Source: Sphingomonas bacterium
GTDB taxonomy: Bacteria > Pseudomonadota > Alphaproteobacteria > Sphingomonadales > Sphingomonadaceae
Length of the DNA: 64,000 nucleotides
NCBI RefSeq assembly: GCF_903642285.1
Contig: NZ_CAHJWJ010000002.1
Span: forward strand, 122,753 to 186,752
Reading direction: 5' to 3'
Shown here: positions 1 to 8,679 of the stretch, piece after piece
Layout: each line of letters begins with the position of its first letter
Position numbering within the stretch: position 1 is the stretch's first letter
Program-made: the position numbers and the translations under genes
The notes under the pieces: generated by a model
What the model was told of the DNA's origin: nothing
What the model saw: the letters and a program-made list of their open reading frames with translations, nothing else
The model's database searches: none

Positions 1-2
1 CG

Positions 3-260
3 ATCTACATACGCGACGTGCTTGCAGCGGTGAACCCGCAGCAAGTGCCCGAACTGGACCTCGCGCTGCTGGCAGGGTTCCGGCCGTCGTATCGCCACAT
101 CGCCTATCTGGCGGAGAAGAGCGGATCGACGGTCCGCGACGATCTCCCGGGTGTCGATCGGCCCGAAACCGTTGTCGCGTTGCGCGCAGGCGAACGGATG
201 TGGCTGACGCAAGAAAGAATCGGAGCGTATGATGGAGAAGTATACCTGCCGAACCCGTAA
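3..260 (+). CDS. C-terminal end of an unrecognised protein (partial)
   Basis: An open frame enters from the left edge and stops at 258-260, giving about 85 residues with no start needed inside the window. A GTG at 18 is in frame, but the frame is open further left, so I treat this as the tail of a longer gene. The visible part contains a stretch rich in Leu/Arg with 'RPSYRHIAYL' and 'DLPGVDRPETV', then ends in YLPNP. I do not recognise the family. It could be the tail of an enzyme, and no metal or nucleotide motif is visible. About 150 bp of featureless sequence separates it from the conjugation remnant downstream. Confidence 0.5.
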   Translation: MYIRDVLAAVNPQQVPELDLALLAGFRPSYRHIAYLAEKSGSTVRDDLPGVDRPETVVALRAGERMWLTQERIGAYDGEVYLPNP

Positions 261-461
261 CCGCCCTCCACCAAATAGACTTGGCTTGATCGTCGTTCAT
301 TGCCAGGAAACCGATATCGAGCGCCGAGGAATTTGATATAGGAAGCAGCTTTTCTGCCGGCTCTTACGTTCGCGTTCCGGTTAACGAACTATAAAATGCA
401 CTGTAGCAGCTGATGAGGCTTTCACTGACTTCGAGCCCTTATGTCGGGCGTGGGCGCAAGA

Positions 462-675
462 TAGGGGTGCCCGACCTCATCCCGAACGGCGAGGTGCGCG
501 GCGGCGAGGCGCTCGACCTGATCGAGGCCCGGGGCACCGGCCATCCGGGCGGCGTCGGCACGCTGCACGCTGGTGCCGCGGTCGGCGTGCTCGCCGCGCC
601 CGCCTACGCCGCAGGCTCCAATATGCCCTGAGGTGCCGCTCCAGTCTATCCTTGACTCGAGCCAAGTGCCCGTCG
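462..675 (+). pseudogene. decayed trbB-trbC fusion remnant (conjugative transfer)
   Basis: One frame reads 'GEVRGGEALDLIEARGTGHP' followed by GGVGTLHAG. This resembles the conserved stretch of TrbB/VirB11-type ATPases (GEVRGxEALDLLKAWGTGHPGGIGTIHAG). About ten codons later the same frame reads 'VLAAPAYAAGSNMP', like the signal-peptide end of TrbC pilin, and hits a TGA at 629-631. The expected continuation (EVPLQSILDSSQVPVA, compare TrbC PWExPLxxILxSIxGPVA) is present in the next frame from 630. So the centre of trbB, its end and the body of trbC are missing or frameshifted. It lies about 40 bp from the 3' end of tRNA-Asn, a classical integration site, and probably marks a lost integrative conjugative element. 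The family assignment is from memory of Trb motifs, not a search. Confidence 0.6.
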
Positions 676-715
676 CCAGACGACGGCGGACGAAGTTCGC
701 ACTTTCGTTCCGAAT

Positions 716-790
716 TGGCTCCCTGAGTAGGATTCGAACCTACGGCCACTCGATTAACAGTCGAGAGCTCTACCGCTGAGCTATCAGGGA
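716..790 (-). tRNA. tRNA-Asn (anticodon GTT)
   Basis: The reverse strand folds as a 75-nt tRNA with CCA encoded. The acceptor arms are TCCCTGA and TCAGGGA. The D-arm holds the usual AGCTCAGCGGTAGAGC. The anticodon stem is CTCGA/TCGAG around the loop CTGTTAA, so the anticodon is GTT (Asn). The T-arm contains GGTTCGAATCC. The CCA end faces the trbB/trbC remnant, which is the side where integrative elements normally insert. Confidence 0.97.
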
Positions 791-924
791 ATACCGGTGC
801 GGGGGTTCCTATACCTGCGCGGAAGCGCGATGCAAGTCCTGCCAGGGGGTACGAGGCCGACGCCGCAAAGCCGTGCCGTCGGTCGTCGCCCGGGGGCGAC
901 GCGGGCCGCGCTTGGGTGAGTCCG

Positions 925-939
925 GCCGCAATGTGCGGC
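925..939 (-). terminator. short hairpin after nadK, possible terminator
   Basis: GCCGCA and TGCGGC pair around a 3-nt loop, 9 bp beyond the nadK stop codon. No clear T-run follows on the reverse strand, so this may be a transcript-end hairpin rather than a strong intrinsic terminator. Confidence 0.3.
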
Positions 940-947
940 TGCCCACC

Positions 948-1727
948 CTACGCGATGAACTGTTCCATCGTGATCCTGTCGTCCAGCGCGTGTTCGGGGT
1001 CGAACAACAATGTCAGTTCACGCGCGCGATCCATCGCGACGTCGATCCGCGCGACGTTGCGGACTTCGCGCTGGTCCGCCACGGCGGAGACGGGGCGCTT
1101 GTCGGCGTCGAGCACGCGGATCGCGATGCGCGTCTTGTCGGGCAGGATTGCGCCGCGCCAGCGTCGCGGACGGAACGCGCTGATCGGCGTCAGCGCGATC
1201 AACGCGGAGCCTAGCGGCAGGATAGGCCCATGCGCGGACAGGTTGTAGGCGGTCGATCCCGCCGGCGTCGCCGCCAGCAGGCCGTCGCACGCGAGATCGG
1301 GCAGCACGATGCGGTCGTTGACCGTCACTTCCAGCCGCGCGGTCTGTCGCGTCTCGCGCAGCAGCGACACCTCGTTGATCGCGGGCAGCGTATGGATGCG
1401 CCCGTCCGCCCCCTCGATCGTCGCGGACAACGGCGTGACCTTGAACGGTTTCGCACGCGACAGCCGGTCATCGAGGCCGTGGCGACGCCATTCGTTCATC
1501 AGAAAGCCGACCGTGCCGAGGTTCATCCCGAACACCGGCACGGCGGGTCTGCGGCGTTCCAGCATTGCATGCAGCGTCTGCAGCATGAAGCCGTCGCCAC
1601 CAAGCGCGATGACGACATCGGCATCGTCGACATCGACCCAGTCGGCCGCGTCCGCCAGTTCTGCCGCCGCGACCTGTGCGGGGGGCGTCGGCGAGGCGAC
1701 GAGCGCGCGCCGCGGATAGTCGGTCAT
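948..1727 (-). CDS. nadK: NAD kinase
   Basis: The 259-residue cytoplasmic enzyme phosphorylates NAD to NADP with ATP. The diagnostic motifs are all present: GGDGFML near residue 43 (the Gly-Gly-Asp nucleotide motif), the NE pair near 118-119, and TPAGSTAYNLSAHGP near 154-168 (the NAD-binding loop). The length is at the short end for the family, as is common in alphaproteobacteria. It starts with ATG at 1727, 22 bp after the moaA stop codon on the same strand, so the two genes probably share a transcript. There is no obvious biochemical link between NADP and molybdenum cofactor synthesis; the pairing looks like convenience. A small hairpin follows the stop. Confidence 0.95.
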   Translation of the reverse strand: MTDYPRRALVASPTPPAQVAAAELADAADWVDVDDADVVIALGGDGFMLQTLHAMLERRRPAVPVFGMNLGTVGFLMNEWRRHGLDDRLSRAKPFKVTPLSATIEGADGRIHTLPAINEVSLLRETRQTARLEVTVNDRIVLPDLACDGLLAATPAGSTAYNLSAHGPILPLGSALIALTPISAFRPRRWRGAILPDKTRIAIRVLDADKRPVSAVADQREVRNVARIDVAMDRARELTLLFDPEHALDDRITMEQFIA

Positions 1728-1749
1728 CCGCCCCCCGGCGCGAAGCGAG

Positions 1750-2787
1750 TCATCCGCCGGTGACGCTCATATGCCGCGCCACTGCGGGTGCCTCGCCGAC
1801 ACCGATCCGGAAGTCGTGGCGCGCGGGTTTGGCGGCGAGGCCGTCGTCGATCGCGGCGTCCAACCCGGCGATCCCGCCGCCGCGCAACGCGGTCTTCAGG
1901 TCGACCCGGTCGTCATGCCCCAGACAGAGATACAGCAGGCCCTCCGTCGTCAGCCGCACCCGGTTGCAGCCATCGCAGAAATTGGCGGTCAGCGGCGAGA
2001 TCAGGCCGAGGCGCGTTTCGGTACCCTCGACCCGCCAGTAGCGCGCCGGCCCCCCGGTACGCCGCCCGTCGCGGACCAGCGGAAACCGGCCCGCCAGATC
2101 GTCGAACACTCGCGTCAGCGGCAGGAAGCGGTCGACCCGGTCCTCGTCGATCGCACCCAGCGGCATCGTTTCGATCAGCGACAGGTCGAGCCCCTCGTCC
2201 GCGCACCAGGCCAGCATCGACCCGATCTCGTCCTCGTTCAGGCCGGCGAGCGCGACCATGTTGATCTTCACGCGCAGCCCTGCGTCGCGTGCCGCCATGA
2301 TTCCGGCGATGACCTTCGCGACGTCGCCGTGCCGCGTGATGAAGCGGAACCGGTCTGGATCGCGGCTGTCCAGGCTGACGTTGATCCGGCGAATGCCCGC
2401 ATCGACCATGGCCTCCGCATGGTCCGCCAGCCGCGTGCCGTTGGTCGTCATCGTCAGCTCGTCCAGACGCGTACCGACATGCGACCCCAACCGCTGGACA
2501 AGATCGCCGACGTCGCGGCGTACCAGCGGTTCCCCGCCGGACAACCGGATTTTCGTCACGCCGCGCGCGATGAAGCGTTCGGCAATGATCGCCATCTCGT
2601 CGAGCGTCAGCAAGGCGCTCCGCGGCAGGAAAATCATCTCCTCCGCCATGCAGTAGCGGCAGCGCAGATCGCAGCGATCGGTGACGGAGATACGCAGATA
2701 GCTGATCGTCCGCCCATGCGCATCGACGAGCGGCGCGGGCTCGGGCGCAAGCGCCGAAACGCGGTCTGGAACAGGGGCGATCGTCAC
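1750..2787 (-). CDS. moaA: GTP 3',8-cyclase MoaA (molybdenum cofactor biosynthesis)
   Basis: This radical-SAM enzyme carries out the first step of molybdopterin synthesis, rearranging GTP to 3',8-cyclo-7,8-dihydro-GTP. The N-terminal cluster motif is CDLRCRYC (Cys 39, 43, 46). A second cluster site, CDGCNRVRLTTEG followed by a third Cys in LYLCLG, lies near residues 265-285. The protein ends in the conserved Gly-Gly needed for activity. Its 345 residues fit the family. The start is GTG at 2787, the only sensible start before the SAM motif. No other moa gene lies in the window. It is divergent from the EAL-domain gene, with about 100 bp between them. Confidence 0.95.
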   Translation of the reverse strand: MTIAPVPDRVSALAPEPAPLVDAHGRTISYLRISVTDRCDLRCRYCMAEEMIFLPRSALLTLDEMAIIAERFIARGVTKIRLSGGEPLVRRDVGDLVQRLGSHVGTRLDELTMTTNGTRLADHAEAMVDAGIRRINVSLDSRDPDRFRFITRHGDVAKVIAGIMAARDAGLRVKINMVALAGLNEDEIGSMLAWCADEGLDLSLIETMPLGAIDEDRVDRFLPLTRVFDDLAGRFPLVRDGRRTGGPARYWRVEGTETRLGLISPLTANFCDGCNRVRLTTEGLLYLCLGHDDRVDLKTALRGGGIAGLDAAIDDGLAAKPARHDFRIGVGEAPAVARHMSVTGG

Positions 2788-2886
2788 CGGCCAGAGCTAG
2801 GACGCGTGCGCCGTATCGACAACCCCCTACCGGGATCGGCCCCTACCGGGATTGGCGCAGGGGGGCGTGGCGGCTACGGTCGGGTC

Positions 2887-4575
2887 ATGGGGCAGGGTAA
2901 AGACGAGAACACGAACGCACCGGCGGCATTGCTCGTGCTCGCATGGCGAGATCAGGACGCGCTGCTGGCACGGATCGCCGATCCCGCATGGTCGGCGATC
3001 GTGCCGCACCGCACTATCGACCCGGCGAGGGCATTCGTCGACAGCGGCGCGTCTGTCGTGCTCGTCGATGCGCGGGGTTCGATCGATCCTGCGCTCGAGG
3101 CGGCAGGCGGTCTGGGCGGCCTGATCGAATCGCGATCGGCGGCGCTGCTGGTGCTGCTGGCCCGCGGCGATACGGAAATGCTCACCGATTTCTATGCCGC
3201 GGGTGCGACGCATTTCCTCATCGACTCAGGCGATGCCAGTGAAGTGCGCGAGGCGATCCGGTTCGCCGCGCGCCATGCCGAACGCACCGGCGGTAAAGGC
3301 GATCCGGAGGTCGAACGGCGTGGCGGACCCACCGATGACCGCGACGCGGGCGATGCCCGCCGCTGGCTCGATGCGCGGATCGCCGCGGGTCTGCCGGTCG
3401 GGGTGGTACTGGCCTCGCTGTCGCGGCTCGACATCGTCAACGCGGCCTATGGTCGTCCGGTCGGCGATGCGTTGATCGACGCCGCTGGGCGAAGGATAGC
3501 GACGACCGCACGTGCCGTCGGGGGCGAGGGGCTGCTGACGCTCCGGATCGGTGCGGCGGAATATGCCCTGCTGGTCGAGGACGCGACCGCCGATCGGATC
3601 GAGGTGCTGGCGGCTCGGCTGGGCGAGGCGCTGGCGCGGCCCTTCATCGTCGAAGGCGCGACCGCCGCGCTTGGATCGCGGCTCGGCGTCGCGCTGGCGG
3701 ATGCCGGGGACGACGGCGCGGCCCTGATGCGCCGGGCGAGCATGGCGCTGATTCGCGCAAAGGCGAGCGATGGTGCGACGATGCACGTCGCCGACGCGGA
3801 AGGTGCGACATCGATCGATTCGCTCGCGGTCGATCTGCACCACGCCATCGAGCGCGGCGAGATCGACATCCTGTTCCAGCCGCAAGTGGAGATCGCAAGC
3901 GGCCGGATCACGGGCGTCGAGGCGCTGGCGCGATGGGAACATGGTGCGCTCGGCGTGCTGGGGGCCGAGGCACTGTTCGCCGCCGCCGAGCGTGCCGATC
4001 TGGGGATCGCGCTGTCCGAACATATCCAGCGGCTGGTGCTGGCACGCGCGGCGCGCTGGCCGCAGGCCTTGGCGGGCTTGCGCGTTTCCGTGAACCTGAC
4101 CGCGGCCGATGTCGCGCGCCCGGGCTATGCCGCCCTGTTCCTCGCGCGTCTGGATGCCAGCGGTTTCCCGCGCGGACGTCTGACGATCGAAGTCACCGAA
4201 TCGGGGCTGATGGAGGACCTGACTGCGGCTTCCGCCTTCCTCGCGGCGTTGCGCGGGGCGGGATGCCGGGTCGCGATCGACGATTTCGGGACGGGCTATT
4301 CCAGCCTCGCCTATCTGAAGACATTGCCGCTCGATTATCTCAAGATCGACCGCGCGCTGACCCGCGACATCGGCGGATCGGCGCGCGACCGGGTCGTCGT
4401 GGGCGGGGTCATCACGATGGCGCGCTCGCTCGGACTTGGCGTGATCGCCGAAGGGGTCGAGACGACCGACCAGCGCGCGTTGCTGGCCGCGGCCGGTTGC
4501 GACCTGTACCAGGGTTTCCTGACCGCACCGCCGCTCGACGAGGCGGCGCTGGTCGCGATGATGGCGGGGGAATGA
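2887..4575 (+). CDS. EAL-domain c-di-GMP phosphodiesterase with degenerate GGDEF and receiver-like N-terminus
   Basis: The 562-residue protein has three parts. Residues about 10-135 look like a receiver fold without a clear phospho-acceptor pocket. Residues about 150-310 form a GGDEF domain in which the signature reads GAAEY, so diguanylate cyclase activity is unlikely. Residues about 320-560 form an EAL domain with every catalytic element visible: VEALARW, the Asn in SVNLT, EVTES, IDDFGTGYSSL, LKIDR, AEGVET and YQGF. I infer an active c-di-GMP hydrolase controlled by the two degenerate sensory modules. The reading frame stays open far upstream on the strand opposite moaA, but ATG 2887 is the natural start. 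Its TGA overlaps the next gene's ATG. Confidence 0.88.
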   Translation: MGQGKDENTNAPAALLVLAWRDQDALLARIADPAWSAIVPHRTIDPARAFVDSGASVVLVDARGSIDPALEAAGGLGGLIESRSAALLVLLARGDTEMLTDFYAAGATHFLIDSGDASEVREAIRFAARHAERTGGKGDPEVERRGGPTDDRDAGDARRWLDARIAAGLPVGVVLASLSRLDIVNAAYGRPVGDALIDAAGRRIATTARAVGGEGLLTLRIGAAEYALLVEDATADRIEVLAARLGEALARPFIVEGATAALGSRLGVALADAGDDGAALMRRASMALIRAKASDGATMHVADAEGATSIDSLAVDLHHAIERGEIDILFQPQVEIASGRITGVEALARWEHGALGVLGAEALFAAAERADLGIALSEHIQRLVLARAARWPQALAGLRVSVNLTAADVARPGYAALFLARLDASGFPRGRLTIEVTESGLMEDLTAASAFLAALRGAGCRVAIDDFGTGYSSLAYLKTLPLDYLKIDRALTRDIGGSARDRVVVGGVITMARSLGLGVIAEGVETTDQRALLAAAGCDLYQGFLTAPPLDEAALVAMMAGE

Positions 4576-5003
4576 CGATGCGGTGGACGCTTTTACCGGT
4601 GGCGGCGATGACGATGGCGGTGACGCCGGTGGCGGCATGGCAGGCCGGGATCGACGGGGCGATGACGGCCAGCGCGGCGGGATGGAATGCGGGTAAGCTG
4701 GACGCGTTCGTCGCGATCTACGCCGACGATGCCATTTTCGTTACGCCCGGCGGGTTGATCCACGGCCGGCCCGAAATCGCCGACCATTACCGCCCCAGTT
4801 TCATCGCGGGCAGGAATCGCCGCGGTCGGCTGTCGTTCGATCTGCTTCGATATCGCCCGCTCGACGATTCGCACGTCATCCTGTTCGCGCGCTGGCACCT
4901 GACACCGGGCGATCCGGCAAAAGCAGCGGAGCACGGCATGACGACGCTCGTCTTCGAACAGCGGCCCGAGGGGTGGAAGGTCATTTCGGATCACAGCAGC
5001 TGA
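4572..5003 (+). CDS. secreted SnoaL/DUF4440-like (NTF2-fold) protein
   Basis: The 143-residue product starts MTMRWTLLPVAAMTMAV and has a hydrophobic signal peptide with a likely cleavage near AWQAG. The mature part matches the SgcJ/EcaC-type NTF2 fold: 'WNAGKLDAFVAIYADDAIFV', then a Gly-Arg turn (IHGRPEIADHY), then the final strand WKVISDHSS. Members of this fold bind small hydrophobic ligands or act as isomerases; the substrate cannot be told. ATG 4572 overlaps the stop of the EAL gene (ATGA), implying translational coupling. ATG 4578 is an alternative start. Confidence 0.75.
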   Translation: MTMRWTLLPVAAMTMAVTPVAAWQAGIDGAMTASAAGWNAGKLDAFVAIYADDAIFVTPGGLIHGRPEIADHYRPSFIAGRNRRGRLSFDLLRYRPLDDSHVILFARWHLTPGDPAKAAEHGMTTLVFEQRPEGWKVISDHSS

Positions 5004-5006
5004 TCT

Positions 5007-5091
5007 CGTCACCCCGGGCTCGTCCCGGGGTCCAGGGCCGCAGCGGGATCGGCGCGCGGCTCTGGATGCCGCGACGAGTCCGGCATGACGG
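5007..5091. repeat. dispersed palindromic repeat (gtcaccccgg family)
   Basis: The repeat runs from CGTCACCCCGGGCTCGTCCC to CGAGTCCGGCATGACGG, with imperfect inverted halves and a variable centre. The same family recurs at 8583, 12531, 12691, 12799 and 38928. It fills the space between two convergent genes. Confidence 0.8.
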
Positions 5092-5105
5092 ACGGGGACG
5101 CACCG

Positions 5106-8100
5106 TCATCCCGCCGCCTTCGCCAACCCCTTCGCCAGCTGCAGCGCGCCGTGAAGCCGCGCCTTCGCGTCGGGCCAGGCGCGTTGCAGCACCAGCTTGC
5201 TGTCGGGTCGCAGCTTCGCGAGACCGTCGAGCCGCGCGACATAGGCCAGCAGCCCCTCGACATTGGGCGGCTTGTCGTCGTGGAAGCCCACCAGCACGCC
5301 CTTCGGTCCGACATCCATCTTCGCGATGCACGCCCGCTTCGACGCCAGCTTGATCTCGATGACTCGGATCAGGTTCTCGGTCGCGTCGGGCAGCGCGCCG
5401 AAGCGGTCGATCAGCTCGGCCGCGAACGCCTCGATCTCGCTCGCGGCGTCGAGTTCGTTGAGGCGGCGGTACAGCCCCATGCGCAGATCGAGATCGGGCA
5501 CATAGTCCTCGGGGATCAGGATCGGCGCATCGACGGTGATCTGCGGGCTGAAATCGCGTGGGGCGTTACGGATGCCGCCCGCCTTCGCATCCATGATCGC
5601 CTCCTCCAGCATCGACTGGTAGAGTTCGAAGCCGACCTCCTTGATATGCCCCGACTGTTCGTCGCCCAGCAGATTGCCGGCACCGCGGATATCGAGATCG
5701 TGGCTCGCCAGCTGGAACCCCGCGCCCAGCGAGTCGAGGTCGGACAGGACCTTCAATCGCTTCTCCGCCGTATCGGTCATCTGCCGGTCGGGCGGGGTGA
5801 CGAGATAGGCATAGGCCCGCGTCTTCGATCGCCCGACGCGGCCGCGCAGCTGGTACAACTGCGCCAGCCCGAACCGGTCGGCGCGGTGGACGATCATCGT
5901 ATTGGCGCTCGGGATGTCGAGCCCGCTTTCGACGATCGTGGTCGACAGCAGCACCTCGAACTTCTTGTCGTAGAATGCGCTCATCCGCTCCTCGACCTCG
6001 GTCGGGGACATCTGGCCATGCGCGACGACGTAGCGGACCTCGGGCACCGCCTCGCGGATGAAATCCTCGATCTCGGACAGGTCGGCGATCCGCGGCACGA
6101 CGACGAAGCTCTGCCCGCCGCGATAATGCTCGCGCAGCAATGCCTCGCGCAGCACGACCGGGTCCCAGGGCATGACATAGGTGCGGACCGCCAGGCGATC
6201 GACCGGGGGCGTCTGGATCACCGACAGCTCGCGGATGCCCGACATCGCCATTTGCAGCGTCCGCGGGATCGGCGTAGCGGTCAGCGTCAGCATGTGGACG
6301 TCCGCTCGGAGGGTTTTCAGCCGCTCCTTGTGGGTGACGCCGAAGCGCTGCTCCTCGTCGACCACGACGAGGCCAAGGTGCTTGAAATCGATCGACTTCG
6401 CGAGAATCGCATGCGTGCCGACGACGATATCGATCGTGCCCTCGGCCAGCCCATCGCGCGTCTTCTTCGCTTCCGCCGCGGTGACGAGGCGCGACAGGCG
6501 ACCGATCTCGATGGGGAAGCCTTCGAAGCGCGCGACGAAATTGTTGAAATGCTGGCGGGCGAGCAACGTCGTCGGGCAGACGACCGCGACCTGCTTGCCC
6601 GCCAGCGCCGCGACGAACGCAGCCCGAAGCGCGACCTCGGTCTTGCCGAAGCCGACATCGCCGACGATCAGCCGGTCCATCGGCTTGCCCGCGGACAGGT
6701 CGACCATGACGTCGTCGATCGCGCGGTCCTGATCGTCGGTCTCCTCGTACGGGAAGCGGTCGACGAAGCTCGGATAGCCGCTCGAATCGCGTTCCAGCAC
6801 GTCGCCCGGCCGCACCGCGCGTTCGGCGGCGACCGCGATCAGGTCACCCGCGATCTCGCGGATTCGCTCCTTCATCTTCGACTTGCGGCGCTGCCACGCC
6901 TCGCCGCCCAGCCGGTCGAGCGACGCGCCGTCCTCGCCCGATCCGTAGCGCGACAGGACTTCCAGATTCTCGACCGGCACGAACAATTTGTCGCCGCCCG
7001 CATATTCCACCGCGACGCAGTCGTGCGGGCTCTGGCCGACGGGGATCGAGGTCAGCCCCTGATAACGGCCGATGCCGTGATCCACGTGCACCACGAGATC
7101 GCCCGGGGTCAGCGTCGCGAGTTCCGCCAGGAACGCGTCCGCCGACTTCTTGCGCTTGCGCCGCCGGACGAGGCGGTCGCCGAGCATGTCCTGCTCGGTG
7201 AGGACGGCGATGCCGGGGGCGGTGAAGCCGTGGTCGAGCGGGAGGACGACGAGCGCGACGCCCGCGGTCTTGCTGGTGTCGGCAACGCCCAGCGCTGCCT
7301 GCCAAGTCTCCGCTGCCGTGCCGCCGTGCAGCCCGTGATCCTTCAGCAACCCCGCGAGCCGCTCGCGCGATCCGGTCGAATAGCTGGCGAGGATCGGCTT
7401 GCGGCCCTCCTTGCGAAGCGCGCCGATATGCTCGACCACCGCCTCGTAGATATTCGCCCCGCTGTTGCGCTCCGGCCCGAAATCGCGGGGACCGTCGACT
7501 CCGAAATCCAGCACCGTCGCGCTTTCCGGCTCATGGAACGGGGTCGCGATGTGCGACCGTGCATCCGTCAGCGCCTGGGTCCACTCTTTCGCGTTTATAT
7601 ACAGCGCCTTAGCGGGAAGTGGCCGATAACTTCCCGGCTGCGAAGCCTCCGCGCGCCGGCGATTCTCGAAATAATCGGCGATCGCCTCCAACCGCCCCTC
7701 GGCCGCCTGCGCGACGCCCGCGTCGTGAACGACGATCGCCTCTTTCCCGAGGTGATCGAACAAGGTCGCCAGCTTTTCCTCGAACAGCGGCAGCCAATGT
7801 TCCATCCCCGCCTGACGCCGCCCGTCCGAGACCGCCTGATAGATCGGATCGCCCGTCGCGGTCGCGCCGAAGCTCTCGCGGTACCGGCTGCGGAAGCGTT
7901 TGACTTGCTCGGCATCGAGCAGCGCCTCGGACGCGGGCAGCAGCGTGAAGCCGTCGATCCGCCCCGTGGTCCGCTGGTCCTGCGGATCGAACGTCCGTAC
8001 GCTCTCGATCTCGTCGCCGAAGAAATCGAGCCGCAGCGCCTGATCCTCGCCCGAAGGATAGAGATCGACGAGGCCGCCGCGGACCGCATATTCGCCCTGG

Positions 8101-8573
8101 TCATGGACGGTATCGGTGCGGACATAGCCGTTCGCCTGGAGCAGCGTCGCCAAATCGTCGCGCCCGATCCGCTCGCCGGGCGCGAGCGAGGCGACCAGCT
8201 GGCGGATGCGGAACGGGGTCAGCACGCGCTGCGTCGCGGCGTTGACCGTGGTCAGGACGAGTTGCGGGCCTTTCGGGGCCGCCTGCAACCGGTGCAGCGC
8301 GCCGATCCGCTCCGCCATGATCCTGAGCGTCGGTGATGCGCGGTCGTAGGGCAGGCAATCCCAGGCGGCGAATGGCACGATTTCCAGGTCTGGCGCGAAG
8401 AACGCCGCCGTCGCCGCGATCGCCCGCATCGCGGCGTCGTCTGGCGCGATGAATACCGCGCGCGACGGTGCGGCGCGGGCAAGGTCGGCGAGCAGCGAGG
8501 GCAGGAAACCGGTCGGAACGCCCGCGAGCGTCAGCGGGGCCTTGGCGGTCAGGATCGTCTTGAGGTCGGGCAT
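5106..8573 (-). CDS. mfd: transcription-repair coupling factor Mfd
   Basis: The 1155-residue ATPase displaces RNA polymerase stalled at lesions and recruits UvrA. The N-terminal UvrB-homology region is followed by the RNA-polymerase-interaction domain (GDLVVHVDHGIGRYQGL). The RecG-like translocase has Walker A GDVGFGKTEVAL near 640, DEEQRFGVTHKE near 740, TLTATPIPRTL, and the C-terminal TRCF domain. ATG 8573 (MPDLKTILTAK) is preferred over the in-frame GTG at 8588, because that GTG lies inside a palindromic repeat and has no Shine-Dalgarno. The gene shares its upstream side with sdhE on the same strand. A long open frame on the opposite strand is a codon-bias artefact. Confidence 0.96.
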   Translation of the reverse strand: MPDLKTILTAKAPLTLAGVPTGFLPSLLADLARAAPSRAVFIAPDDAAMRAIAATAAFFAPDLEIVPFAAWDCLPYDRASPTLRIMAERIGALHRLQAAPKGPQLVLTTVNAATQRVLTPFRIRQLVASLAPGERIGRDDLATLLQANGYVRTDTVHDQGEYAVRGGLVDLYPSGEDQALRLDFFGDEIESVRTFDPQDQRTTGRIDGFTLLPASEALLDAEQVKRFRSRYRESFGATATGDPIYQAVSDGRRQAGMEHWLPLFEEKLATLFDHLGKEAIVVHDAGVAQAAEGRLEAIADYFENRRRAEASQPGSYRPLPAKALYINAKEWTQALTDARSHIATPFHEPESATVLDFGVDGPRDFGPERNSGANIYEAVVEHIGALRKEGRKPILASYSTGSRERLAGLLKDHGLHGGTAAETWQAALGVADTSKTAGVALVVLPLDHGFTAPGIAVLTEQDMLGDRLVRRRKRKKSADAFLAELATLTPGDLVVHVDHGIGRYQGLTSIPVGQSPHDCVAVEYAGGDKLFVPVENLEVLSRYGSGEDGASLDRLGGEAWQRRKSKMKERIREIAGDLIAVAAERAVRPGDVLERDSSGYPSFVDRFPYEETDDQDRAIDDVMVDLSAGKPMDRLIVGDVGFGKTEVALRAAFVAALAGKQVAVVCPTTLLARQHFNNFVARFEGFPIEIGRLSRLVTAAEAKKTRDGLAEGTIDIVVGTHAILAKSIDFKHLGLVVVDEEQRFGVTHKERLKTLRADVHMLTLTATPIPRTLQMAMSGIRELSVIQTPPVDRLAVRTYVMPWDPVVLREALLREHYRGGQSFVVVPRIADLSEIEDFIREAVPEVRYVVAHGQMSPTEVEERMSAFYDKKFEVLLSTTIVESGLDIPSANTMIVHRADRFGLAQLYQLRGRVGRSKTRAYAYLVTPPDRQMTDTAEKRLKVLSDLDSLGAGFQLASHDLDIRGAGNLLGDEQSGHIKEVGFELYQSMLEEAIMDAKAGGIRNAPRDFSPQITVDAPILIPEDYVPDLDLRMGLYRRLNELDAASEIEAFAAELIDRFGALPDATENLIRVIEIKLASKRACIAKMDVGPKGVLVGFHDDKPPNVEGLLAYVARLDGLAKLRPDSKLVLQRAWPDAKARLHGALQLAKGLAKAAG

Positions 8574-8582
8574 TTCAACTTT

Positions 8583-8676
8583 CGTCACCCCGGCCTTGTG
8601 CCGGGGTCCAGGGTACAGAGCGCCAAGGGCCGTTGGTCGCGGAACCCTGGACGCCGGGACGAGCCCGGCATGACGG
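8583..8676. repeat. dispersed palindromic repeat between sdhE and mfd
   Basis: The halves begin CGTCACCCCGGCCTTGTGCC and end ACGAGCCCGGCATGACGG, the same family as at 5007. It occupies nearly all of the sdhE-mfd spacer, so any transcript crossing both genes carries this stem-loop just before mfd. Confidence 0.8.
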
Positions 8677-8679
8677 AGG

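Noticed and set aside
1771..2886. Long N-terminal extension of the EAL protein
   Set aside because: The extension is antisense to moaA and unlike any domain; ATG 2887 precedes the conserved part.
5085..8336. A 1083-residue open frame antisense to mfd
   Set aside because: It lies entirely opposite mfd, has Arg/Asp-rich biased composition with no domain, and results from the high-GC third-position bias.
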